Positions 1 through 7,627 of a stretch of 64,000 bases of DNA are shown in pieces (the stretch's first letter is position 1; each line of letters starts with the position of its first letter). Origin of the DNA: Candidatus Zhuqueibacterota bacterium. Its GTDB lineage: Bacteria; Zhuqueibacterota; Zhuqueibacteria; Oceanimicrobiales; Oceanimicrobiaceae. The translations under genes were made by a program, and so were the position numbers. The stretch covers positions 1 to 64,000 of the forward strand of contig JAJDAF010000013.1 of NCBI GenBank assembly GCA_029261995.1, read 5' to 3'. The notes below the pieces were generated by a model. The model saw only the letters and a program-made list of their open reading frames with translations, made no database searches and had not been told where the DNA came from.

Positions 1-76
1 TTCAGCTAAAGGCAAAACCAGTCTCCTTGACAGGGTCAATGCCCTACGATAAAATCCAGCCTCTAGCCTATCTACT

Positions 77-100
77 CCGCGTCTAAGAAAATAAACGCGG
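77..100. repeat. Short inverted repeat near the left edge
   Basis: Six-base arms CCGCGT and ACGCGG flank a 12-base A-rich loop. It lies in the 188 bases left of the four-helix-bundle gene, where I see no gene. It could be part of a transcript end for the minus-strand gene that stops at 189, but there is no T-tract, so the role is open. Confidence 0.25.
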
Positions 101-188
101 AATTAGGAACCTACAACTCTTATCATAACGTCTCCTTGTTCTGTTCGTGAAGCGTTGCTCGCTAGACGGGAGCATCTACGCCCTTACT

Positions 189-578
189 CTACGAACTACG
201 CTGATTCTTGCACCAGCTTTCGGAATCACTGATCATTAAAGACAATTTGCGACAGACATTATCATAGCTGTCATGCAGGGCTTCGCAGTCTTCCAAGCTC
301 AAGTATCCGCATTCCAGGGCGAAATTGAGCCAAACATCGATTTCCGCTGCTTCCGCGTCGGCATCACTTACTTTGCTGGCGAAGTGAGCCGGGTAGCGCC
401 TTTTCGCCACGACTCGGCTATGTTGGCGCAAACAGACCGAGAGGATCTCCGAATTTGGTCGGTCAAAGAATATCTCTCTTGGCTCGGCCATTTTATCGAA
501 AGCTCGAATGATCCGCATTGCCGATTGAAAAGCAAGTTGATAGACCCGCAACTGGTCGTAATTCTTCACCACACCCAT
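189..578 (-). CDS. Four-helix bundle protein (S23/IVP-like), with an internal out-of-frame stretch
   Basis: The N-terminus (KNYDQLRVYQLAF) and C-terminus (SDADAEAAEIDVWLNFALECGYL) match the small four-helix-bundle family often found in 23S rRNA intervening sequences, and also free-standing as here; its function is unknown. The start at 578 is chosen because AAAGGGG lies just upstream of the ATG; an upstream in-frame start near 650 lacks this. Between about 427 and 500 the frame used reads AEPREIFFDRPNS, unlike the family. The +1 frame of the same DNA reads QERYSLTDQIRRSS and SVCANIAESWRK, the conserved core, so one extra base near 493 and one missing base near 411 (in the A-run before KRRYP) appear to cancel out. 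The product as written would have a scrambled second helix. The ALDH gene lies upstream on the same strand, 82 bases away. Confidence 0.75.
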   Translation of the reverse strand: MGVVKNYDQLRVYQLAFQSAMRIIRAFDKMAEPREIFFDRPNSEILSVCLRQHSRVVAKRRYPAHFASKVSDADAEAAEIDVWLNFALECGYLSLEDCEALHDSYDNVCRKLSLMISDSESWCKNQRSS

Positions 579-639
579 GTCATAACCCCTTTTGTCGTTG
601 AGCGTAAAGAGTTGAAAGTTGAGCGTGGTGATGAGCACT

Positions 640-661
640 CCACGCTCCACGCTTCACGCCC
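640..661. repeat. Short tandem GCGTGRA repeats
   Basis: On the minus strand this reads GGCGTGAAGCGTGGAGCGTGGA, three 7-base units of GCGTGRA, between the ALDH stop and the four-helix-bundle gene. The units run straight into a CGTGG/CCACG inverted repeat. They look like slippage-type intergenic sequence; no function is claimed. Confidence 0.5.
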
Positions 662-2109
662 TACGAACCCACCCGAACAAACACACTCTTCAGCTCAGAA
701 TAATGGTCCAGAGCGGCAAGTCCCAATTCCCGGCCAACGCCACTGCGCTTCACGCCCCCGAACGGCGCTTCCAAGTGAACACTGTGCGCCGTATTGACGG
801 AAATGACGCCAGTTTCCACGGCCCGGGCGACACGCAGCGCGCGTTCGATGTCTCGCGTCCAAACCGAGCCCGACAGTCCGTAAGCGCTGTCATTGGCGAT
901 GCGCACGGCATCTCCTTCATCATCAAACGGCATGGCGCAGATGATGGGTCCAAATATTTCTTCGCGCATAATTCGCATGTCTGGCCTGACACCGGTAAAC
1001 AGGCCGGGCGACAGAAATGCTCCGAACTGAAGTTCCGAGGCATTCGGTTCGGCGCCGCCACAAACCAGTTCCGCACCTTCAGAAGTGCCGATATCGATGT
1101 AGTCAAGGACGCGGTCCCGGTGTTCACGGGAAATCAAAGAGCCGATTTCCGTTTCATCAGCGAGCGGATCGCCCAGGCGGAGATGATTGAGGTGGCGCTC
1201 CACTTCGGAAACGAATTTATCGAAAATCGGTCGAGCGATCAGCACCCGGCTACGCGCACAGCAGTCCTGGCCGGCGTTGCCGAGAGCGCCCCAAACCGCG
1301 GCCGGCACGGCTTCGTCGAGGTTTGCATCCTCGAAGACGATGTTGGCGGACTTGCCGCCCAACTCAAGCGTCACCCGCTTGATATCTTCAGACGCCAATT
1401 TCATCACGCGGCTGCCAATCTTTGTGGAGCCGGTGAAGGAGAGCTTTCTCACAAGAGGATGTTTATTCAGTGTTTCCCCGACCGTACCACCGGCGCCGCA
1501 GACAACGTTCAGGACGCCTTCAGGCACACCGGCTTCCAGAGCGAATTCGGCAAGGCGCAGAGCTGTGAGCGGCGTCTGGGAGGCTGGTTTGACCACAAGG
1601 GTATTTGCCATCGCCAGGGCAGGCGCGATTTTCCAGGCGGTAATCGCCAGCGGAAAATTCCAGGGCAGGATCAGCCCGCAGACGCCGATAGGCTCGCGTA
1701 GTGTCATGCTTAGGCCAGAGGCTGCGACGGGAATGGTCTGGCCACCAACTTTGTTGACCGCGCCGGCATAGTATTCAAAACAATCTGCTGCCACTCCGGC
1801 TTCGTCGCGCGCTTCCCGGATCGGCTTGCCGACATTTTGAGATTCCAGGCGGGCGAGCCCTTCCTGGTAATCGCGGATGAGTGTGGAGAGCTTGAGCAGA
1901 ACTTTGGTGCGCTCGCTGCTGTTCATCTTGCGCCACGGGCCTGAGTAGAAAGCCTCGTGCGCCGCCTGCACCGCCACGTTCACATCGTCTGGGCCGCCAT
2001 CGGCTACCTCCGCCAAAGGCTCGCCGGTTGCGGGATTTGTCAACGGTCTGGTTTTATTGGAACGGGCAGGGGTACGTTTGCCGTCGATGAGCAAGTCTTC
2101 GTGTAGCAT
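661..2109 (-). CDS. NAD(P)+-dependent aldehyde dehydrogenase
   Basis: A full-length (482 aa) cytoplasmic ALDH-superfamily enzyme that oxidises an aldehyde to its carboxylate. Visible hallmarks in order are the cofactor-binding PWNFPL segment (about residue 149), the FTGST loop (about 225), the general base Glu249 in LELGGK, and the nucleophile Cys283 in NAGQDCC. The closest recognisable groups are betaine-aldehyde and phenylacetaldehyde dehydrogenases, but the substrate cannot be read from sequence. The ATG at 2109 follows AAGGGAGATGCG. The next gene leftward on the strand is the four-helix-bundle protein; endonuclease III diverges to the right, sharing a 216-base upstream region. Confidence 0.93.
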   Translation of the reverse strand: MLHEDLLIDGKRTPARSNKTRPLTNPATGEPLAEVADGGPDDVNVAVQAAHEAFYSGPWRKMNSSERTKVLLKLSTLIRDYQEGLARLESQNVGKPIREARDEAGVAADCFEYYAGAVNKVGGQTIPVAASGLSMTLREPIGVCGLILPWNFPLAITAWKIAPALAMANTLVVKPASQTPLTALRLAEFALEAGVPEGVLNVVCGAGGTVGETLNKHPLVRKLSFTGSTKIGSRVMKLASEDIKRVTLELGGKSANIVFEDANLDEAVPAAVWGALGNAGQDCCARSRVLIARPIFDKFVSEVERHLNHLRLGDPLADETEIGSLISREHRDRVLDYIDIGTSEGAELVCGGAEPNASELQFGAFLSPGLFTGVRPDMRIMREEIFGPIICAMPFDDEGDAVRIANDSAYGLSGSVWTRDIERALRVARAVETGVISVNTAHSVHLEAPFGGVKRSGVGRELGLAALDHYSELKSVFVRVGS

Positions 2110-2325
2110 CGCATCTCCCTTGGCTTGTTGAGAATTTCTTGAACTGGTGGGACAATATAAGCGTTGTCCGGAAATCTGTCAACCAGAAACGATTGTCATT
2201 GCGATATCATAATTTTCGATTGCAAGTGGAGATTTTTTTGTTTGCTTTGTTTCAGGTTTATGGCACTGTCCGCGCCGCTCACGACTTCTATGTTCACTTC
2301 GAACTCAAAGCCTGGTGTTGCCCAT

Positions 2326-2961
2326 ATGAAAAAAGAAGAGAAAGCAACCATCATCATGGATAAGCTGCACGAGCTTTATCCGCAGCCCCCAATTCCGCTG
2401 AGTCACAGCGACCCCTTTACTCTGCTGGTTTCCGTGCTGCTCTCCGCGCAAACCACGGACGCCATGGTCAACCGCGTGACGCCCAAGCTTTTCGCAAAAG
2501 GCGGAACGCCCCAGAAAATGTCCAAATTGTCGGTAGAAGAAATCGGAAACATCATCAAAGCGTGCGGGCTCTGGCCACGGAAAGCCGCGGCGATTCGGGA
2601 GCTTTCGCACCTCCTCCTGCAAAAGCACTCTGGCGAGGTGCCGACTAACTTTGATGATCTTGAAGCCCTGCCTGGAGTTGGCCACAAGACAGCTTCCGTG
2701 GTCATGGCACAGGCGTTTGGCGTCCCGGCCTTTCCCGTGGACACCCACATTCACCGCCTCGCCTGGCGCTGGGGCTTATCAAATGGCAAGTCTGTTGTGC
2801 AGACCGAGAAAGACCTGAAGCGAGTTTTTCCCAGAGAACGGTGGAATGCGCTGCATTTGCAGATTATCTATTTCGGGAGAGAACACTGCCCGGCAAGAAG
2901 CCACAAACGGGAGGGCTGCCCGTTGTGCAGTGTCCTTGGGCGAAAGACGGGATTTAAGTGA
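2326..2961 (+). CDS. nth: Endonuclease III-type DNA glycosylase/AP lyase
   Basis: A base-excision-repair enzyme that removes oxidised pyrimidines and nicks abasic sites. It has the helix-hairpin-helix LPGVGHK with catalytic Lys121 and the VDTHIHR segment with catalytic Asp139. I start at 2326 (MKKEEK); the upstream extension from 2164 (MSGNLS) is unlike the family. The C-terminus carries only Cys188, Cys198 and Cys201 (spacing C-x9-C-x2-C) and no fourth cysteine. The [4Fe-4S] site of Escherichia coli Nth (C-x6-C-x2-C-x5-C) is therefore incomplete, as in some FCB-group homologues. It stands alone and is convergent with the M49 peptidase gene. Confidence 0.92.
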   Translation: MKKEEKATIIMDKLHELYPQPPIPLSHSDPFTLLVSVLLSAQTTDAMVNRVTPKLFAKGGTPQKMSKLSVEEIGNIIKACGLWPRKAAAIRELSHLLLQKHSGEVPTNFDDLEALPGVGHKTASVVMAQAFGVPAFPVDTHIHRLAWRWGLSNGKSVVQTEKDLKRVFPRERWNALHLQIIYFGREHCPARSHKREGCPLCSVLGRKTGFK

Positions 2962-2983
2962 AAAGAGGCTGTATTGGGAATGA

Positions 2984-3014
2984 CTGTCCAAGACATCCAG
3001 CGAGTCTTGGACAG
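2984..3014. terminator. Hairpin between convergent genes (bidirectional terminator candidate)
   Basis: Perfect 11-base arms CTGTCCAAGAC and GTCTTGGACAG enclose a 9-base loop. The hairpin sits 22 bases after the nth stop and 20 bases after the stop of the opposing M49 gene. No clear T-tract follows on either strand, so it may block transcripts or protect 3' ends rather than act as a classic intrinsic terminator. Confidence 0.6.
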
Positions 3015-3033
3015 CCGTTCCAAGTATGAAAAA

Positions 3034-4719
3034 CTAGTTCATCCCGCCTGTAAGTTGCTCCGCCAACGTGTATTGCGGAACAACATCTACGGGAATCCCT
3101 GCCAGCGCCGTCGAGTCTTCGGCCAGCACCTCAGGCAATTTCACATATTTCGCAAACAATGCGTTGGTGCCGCTGTAATCTCCTGATGCCTGCAGAATGC
3201 AGATATCCTGCACCAGTTCGCGCACCCAGTTGTCGAAGGTGTCGAAGTTGACAGCGTACTTTTGCGCCGCCTCATCGAATGAGATCGCGCCTTTCTCCAG
3301 CATGTAATTGAACTGCAGCGCATTGCCTTTACCATGCGCTTCACCAATGCCGAAGCGCATGCCCCGGAACAAGCCGGCAAGATAGGTCACTGCAATCTCC
3401 TTTTTGAACGAGCTGGGGAGAAGGCCTTTCTCGATCATGTAGTGAATGTTGTAAACACCCATGATGTCCGCCTTGGCTTCTTCCAGGGGTGAATACAACT
3501 GCTTGAGTTCGAGCCGCACCTCCGTATCCTGGCCAGCCACCTTGATCTTTCCAGGGCCGAGGCCGTGAGACAATTCATGGAAGAGCACTTCATTGGTGAA
3601 GCCGTCGGAGGTGACGAACTCGACCTGCTGCGGATCCACAAGACGCTCGGCAATCGGTTTTAGGATTTTTTCATATTTGGCCGCGATGACGTTGCGCAGC
3701 AGAACCTTTTTGCTGCCTTTCAACTCGCGCACGACTTCATCATTCGGCAGGTTGAATGCGATCGTCTGGACTCCGGAGCGGGTGTCACCTGCGGTATAGA
3801 CTTCATCCACAACGCGGATTGGCGACTCACTACCCCGGTTCAGATTCTTCATGGTTTCCGGAATCGGCAGGTTGCGCTCCATGGCCGGCAACTCGGATTT
3901 GTACTTCTGCAGCTTTGCGCTTGCTTCCGGATCGGTCACGGTGACGAACGATTCGAACGCGGCCTTGTAACCGAACATCTTGTCCTCGTAGGTCTCATAC
4001 GGGCCAATGGTGATCTCGACCGGGCTGTCCAGGTCCATCCAGGCCATGTCGCTGGCACGGTAGTCATTGGAGTAAAACGCTGCAATCCGGGCTGTGAGGA
4101 AGTTTTTCAGGGTTTCGTTCTCGGTCAGGTCTGCCGCTTCCTGCAACAGCTTTCCGGCCGGTTCGAGCCACTCCTTGTAGGCGACAGAATAATCAACCGC
4201 AATCAGATTCTCACCCTGTCGCCGAACCACTGTAAACAGACTGTCAAGCGCAGACTTCTGCTCGGGATGCGCCGCAACATAAGCTTCGTACTCTTCCTTG
4301 GTGATATCCTCCGGATAGTAGCCTGCGCCGTGCGGCTTCTCGATGCTGCCGATGAACGGCGCCTCATGCTCATCCAACCTGTCCCACACACCGTAGGAGA
4401 TGTTAAAATAGGCAAAGGCTTTCTTACCGAGCTCATCCTTGCGACCTGCCAGCGCATCGCGATATTCCGGATTCTTCTCCCAGACCTGGCGCAAAAATAT
4501 CTCGTGCATGTACTCGCTCGCCTGAATCAGCTTGGTCAGCGCCTGTTTTTCATTTTCAGGCAGAAAGGAGATGTCGGCAGTAACCTCGACAGGCGAGAAT
4601 TTCTCCACCAGGTCGCCGACATTTTCGTGAATCTCCAAAGGCACATCGCTCTTCGGCGTGCAACCCAGGAGCATGACCGCGACAACCTGGGCTACCAAAA
4701 CAACTCTGACAAATGACAT
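3034..4719 (-). CDS. Dipeptidyl-peptidase III-like zinc peptidase (M49), lipoprotein
   Basis: A 561-aa predicted lipoprotein: a hydrophobic N-terminus ends in a lipobox LLGC (Cys20). The zinc site is HELSH at 381-385 followed by EEAKAD at 413-418, which corresponds to the EExxAE/D second motif of peptidase family M49. Classical DPP III has the six-residue HELLGH; here the motif is the five-residue HExxH type, as in a bacterial DPP III-like branch. The likely role is cleavage of short peptides at the periplasmic face of a membrane. The gene is monocistronic, divergent from the M48 protease and convergent with nth. The family assignment is good; the substrate is unknown. Confidence 0.85.
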   Translation of the reverse strand: MSFVRVVLVAQVVAVMLLGCTPKSDVPLEIHENVGDLVEKFSPVEVTADISFLPENEKQALTKLIQASEYMHEIFLRQVWEKNPEYRDALAGRKDELGKKAFAYFNISYGVWDRLDEHEAPFIGSIEKPHGAGYYPEDITKEEYEAYVAAHPEQKSALDSLFTVVRRQGENLIAVDYSVAYKEWLEPAGKLLQEAADLTENETLKNFLTARIAAFYSNDYRASDMAWMDLDSPVEITIGPYETYEDKMFGYKAAFESFVTVTDPEASAKLQKYKSELPAMERNLPIPETMKNLNRGSESPIRVVDEVYTAGDTRSGVQTIAFNLPNDEVVRELKGSKKVLLRNVIAAKYEKILKPIAERLVDPQQVEFVTSDGFTNEVLFHELSHGLGPGKIKVAGQDTEVRLELKQLYSPLEEAKADIMGVYNIHYMIEKGLLPSSFKKEIAVTYLAGLFRGMRFGIGEAHGKGNALQFNYMLEKGAISFDEAAQKYAVNFDTFDNWVRELVQDICILQASGDYSGTNALFAKYVKLPEVLAEDSTALAGIPVDVVPQYTLAEQLTGGMN

Positions 4720-4946
4720 CGTGTCCTCCAGTTCTTAGAATTGAATTCGGATCTCGCGCCGGCCCACCTTCCGGCTTCAACCCTCCTCGCGCTTCTGCAA
4801 GACCAGAGAAATCAGACACGCATACTTTCAAGAGAAACGAGGAAGGCCGGCAACAAGAATTCTGTTGCTTTTATTGAGCCATTTTGCAATACTAGTGTAA
4901 CCAATGATTATATGTATCTCCACCAATAAAGTCAAGGAGGTTTAAG

Positions 4947-6398
4947 GTGAAGCGCAATGTCATTCGGAAGACGATTTTCACGCTTCTTCTGCTGTCCAGT
5001 GTTCAGTTCTTAAACTCATGTGCGGTCAATCCGGTGACTGGGAAACGAGAACTTAGCCTGTTGAGCGAAAGCCAGGAAATCGCGCTCGGGACGGAATCAG
5101 ACCCTGCAATCGTCGCGCAGTTCGGTCTATACGACGACCCGGGACTCGCCAAATTTCTCGACGACATGGGGCAGAAGATGGCCAAGGTTTCGCACCGGCC
5201 CGACTTGAAATTTCACTTCAGAGTGCTCGATAGCCCGGTCATCAATGCCTTTGCGCTGCCTGGAGGTTACGTCTACTTCACGCGTGGTATTCTCGGCTAC
5301 ATGAATTCTGAAGCGGAAGTCGCCGGTGTGCTGGGCCACGAAATCGGCCACGTCACGGCCAGGCATGGCGCCAAAGCCTACACCAGAGCGCAACTGGCGC
5401 AGGTCGGTTTGGCGGCGGGCTACATTTTTTCGGAGACCTTCCGGCAGTTCAGCGACGTTGCGGCGCAGAGCATCGGTCTGCTGTTCCTGAAATTCGGGCG
5501 CGACCAGGAGCGCCAGTCTGACAAACTGGGCGTGGGATACTCCAGCACCATCGGATATGACGCGAAGAACATGTCACACTTCTTCGGCACCCTCAACCGG
5601 CTACGGTCAGAGAGCGGTCAGAGCCTGCCCGACTGGCAGTCCACGCACCCGAATCCCGAGGAGCGCGAAGCCACGACCCTGAGGCTGGCAACCGAGGCCC
5701 AGCAGGCTGCGCCGGGCAAGACTTTTTCCACAAATCGCAATGTCTACCTTAAGCGCATCGCAGGGCTGGTTTTCGGCGATGACCCGCGGCAGGGCTTCGT
5801 CGAAAAAGGCATGTTCTACCATCCTGAACTCGATTTTCAATTCCCCGTGCCAACCGACTGGCTGCTGCAAAACACGCCGCAAGCGGTGCAAATGGGCAAC
5901 AAGGAACAAACGGCCGGAATGCAGTTCACCCTGGCCCAGGAAGCAAGCGCCCGCGCAGCGGCGGAGAAATTCGTCACCGACAGCAAAGGCACCGTGGTCA
6001 GCTCGGATGTCAGAAGAATTCACGGCAACACTGCTGAGATTCGCCAAACCGACATCGCAGCACAGCAGGGCACGCTCACCGTCCTCTCCTACTTCATTGA
6101 GAAGGGTGGCAACGTTTACGCATTTCATGGCTTTGGCGCCAGCGCCGATTTCTCAAAGTTCAAGAGCACGTTCAGCCACACCATGAATGGATTTGACCGG
6201 CTCCGGAACCAGGCGGCCAAAAAAGTGAAGCCGACCCTGATCAAGGTGGTTAGCGTGCAGCGCAACAGTACACTGCAGGAGTTTCTAAAGAAATATCCCA
6301 GCAAAGACACGCCGGCTGAAAAGCTTGCGATCATCAACGGGATGAAGCTGACTGACGGGGTGAAACGGGGTCAGCGGATCAAAGTTATGACGAAGTGA
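4947..6398 (+). CDS. M48-family metalloprotease lipoprotein with C-terminal LysM-like segment
   Basis: A periplasmic zinc protease (483 aa). The GTG start at 4947 is preceded by a strong AAGGAGG at 4934-4940. A signal peptide with Cys25 (LNSC) suggests a lipoprotein. The zinc motif HEIGH is at 131-135 and the distal glutamate at about 188 (RDQERQSD). This fits the BepA/LoiP-like M48C group, which handles outer-membrane protein quality control. After the peptidase comes a middle domain, and the last 60 residues (VSVQRNSTLQEF onward, with LAIINGM) resemble a LysM motif for peptidoglycan contact. It stands alone, divergent from the M49 gene. Confidence 0.9.
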   Translation: MKRNVIRKTIFTLLLLSSVQFLNSCAVNPVTGKRELSLLSESQEIALGTESDPAIVAQFGLYDDPGLAKFLDDMGQKMAKVSHRPDLKFHFRVLDSPVINAFALPGGYVYFTRGILGYMNSEAEVAGVLGHEIGHVTARHGAKAYTRAQLAQVGLAAGYIFSETFRQFSDVAAQSIGLLFLKFGRDQERQSDKLGVGYSSTIGYDAKNMSHFFGTLNRLRSESGQSLPDWQSTHPNPEEREATTLRLATEAQQAAPGKTFSTNRNVYLKRIAGLVFGDDPRQGFVEKGMFYHPELDFQFPVPTDWLLQNTPQAVQMGNKEQTAGMQFTLAQEASARAAAEKFVTDSKGTVVSSDVRRIHGNTAEIRQTDIAAQQGTLTVLSYFIEKGGNVYAFHGFGASADFSKFKSTFSHTMNGFDRLRNQAAKKVKPTLIKVVSVQRNSTLQEFLKKYPSKDTPAEKLAIINGMKLTDGVKRGQRIKVMTK

Positions 6399-6505
6399 GA
6401 AGGTGGAGGCCGGAGGCTGGACTTGAATGATGTGCAGCAATGCACGCCAATCATGCAGGACTCCTGGCGCGGTCTTTCTCAACTGGCAGCCGAAGCCGCC
6501 GATTG

Positions 6506-7543
6506 TCAATTCGAAATTCCTGAATCGGTATTCTTGATTCTTCGGTTCATCTGAGCAAGTTGAATCAGCAGGGTTTCCAATTGTTGGGCATAATCGGCGC
6601 CATCCATCTGCACTTTGGCTGCTTTCAAATCATCGATTTTTTGTTCAAGCTGCAGTTTCTCAAGCAGCAATTTGTCCTTCGGAGAATCCGCGCCGGCCTG
6701 CGCGCGTTGAAGCATACTTTCCAGCTCACGTGACGCTGGTCCGAGATAAACCCGCGCGGCCAGCAGCCCGTCCTTCGAATCTTTTAAACGCTGGCTGCCG
6801 ATACCATCGCCATTGTCGTCAAGCAATGGATGTTCGGCGCGAATCCGGCGCTTTTCCTCAAACCAGTTGTCCTGACTGGTGCGGGCAAAGGTGAACGCCT
6901 CCAACAAGCTGACCCGTCCGTCTTTGTTGGCGTCCGATCTGTGAGATGCGATGGCGTCGAGAAAAAAATCCATAAAATTTGTTTCGAAGTACTGCGTGCC
7001 GCTTTTGGTCGCGGTCACCACCACGCGTTTTTCGCCACTCACCTTATTGACAAACGGTCCGCTGGCGCTGCTCATGTTGACAAAGACCACTTTCTGGCTC
7101 GGCAAACCTGCCAGAAGTTGCGCGTATTCAATATCTTTGAGGTCGGGGCCAACAAGGTTGAATTTGCCCCAATGGCCGTCGAAAGTGCCGTGGCCGATCA
7201 GGAAGACAGCGAGCTGATCGTCTGGTTTCATCCTGGCTCGCAGGCTTCGGAATGCTGCTCTTACATTGGCAGCCGTCGGCTCCCCGGTGATTCTCAATGA
7301 ATCCCTGGAGGGGTCCTCGAACAAATAAGTGATATCAGCGGGCTGGTAGTCGAGGCTGTCAGATAGTACGTCGTAGAGTCGGACGGTTTGTTCCCGGTAC
7401 TTTTCGGTGAATTCCGCCTGACCGCCAGGACCGGCTACTACCAGCGCGTAACGTTTGCCGACCGCCAGAGATGACTGACCAGAAGCGAGAGCGCAGGTGA
7501 AAATCAGAATCGCGAATCGTGAGATTGTGGTCGTTGGTTTCAT
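6506..7543 (-). CDS. Caspase-fold (C13-like) secreted protein, probable pseudopeptidase
   Basis: A signal peptide (residues 1-22) is followed by a caspase/legumain-like domain: the histidine loop IGHGTFDG with His118, and the strand expected to carry the nucleophile, VNMSSASG (156-162). The cysteine position holds Ser/Met, so thiol catalysis is unlikely. Two calcium-loop-like stretches follow: DANKDGRVSLLE (204-215) and DDNGDGIG (242-249). The C-terminal third is helical and Gln/Leu-rich. The gene lies 84 bases after the last VWA gene on the same strand and may be the final gene of the MoxR operon. No strong Shine-Dalgarno is seen. The fold call is good; the function is unknown. Confidence 0.75.
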   Translation of the reverse strand: MKPTTTISRFAILIFTCALASGQSSLAVGKRYALVVAGPGGQAEFTEKYREQTVRLYDVLSDSLDYQPADITYLFEDPSRDSLRITGEPTAANVRAAFRSLRARMKPDDQLAVFLIGHGTFDGHWGKFNLVGPDLKDIEYAQLLAGLPSQKVVFVNMSSASGPFVNKVSGEKRVVVTATKSGTQYFETNFMDFFLDAIASHRSDANKDGRVSLLEAFTFARTSQDNWFEEKRRIRAEHPLLDDNGDGIGSQRLKDSKDGLLAARVYLGPASRELESMLQRAQAGADSPKDKLLLEKLQLEQKIDDLKAAKVQMDGADYAQQLETLLIQLAQMNRRIKNTDSGISN

Positions 7544-7627
7544 ACCGTTTTGAAATTAAGGATTAATAATCAAGGCAAGCTAAAGCTTGAACACCGCTTT
7601 GAATGGCCTGCTTAACCTCAAATGGCA

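Noticed and set aside
619-1701. Long plus-strand open frame opposite the aldehyde dehydrogenase
   Set aside because: It is antisense to a clear ALDH with catalytic motifs and has no family-like features.
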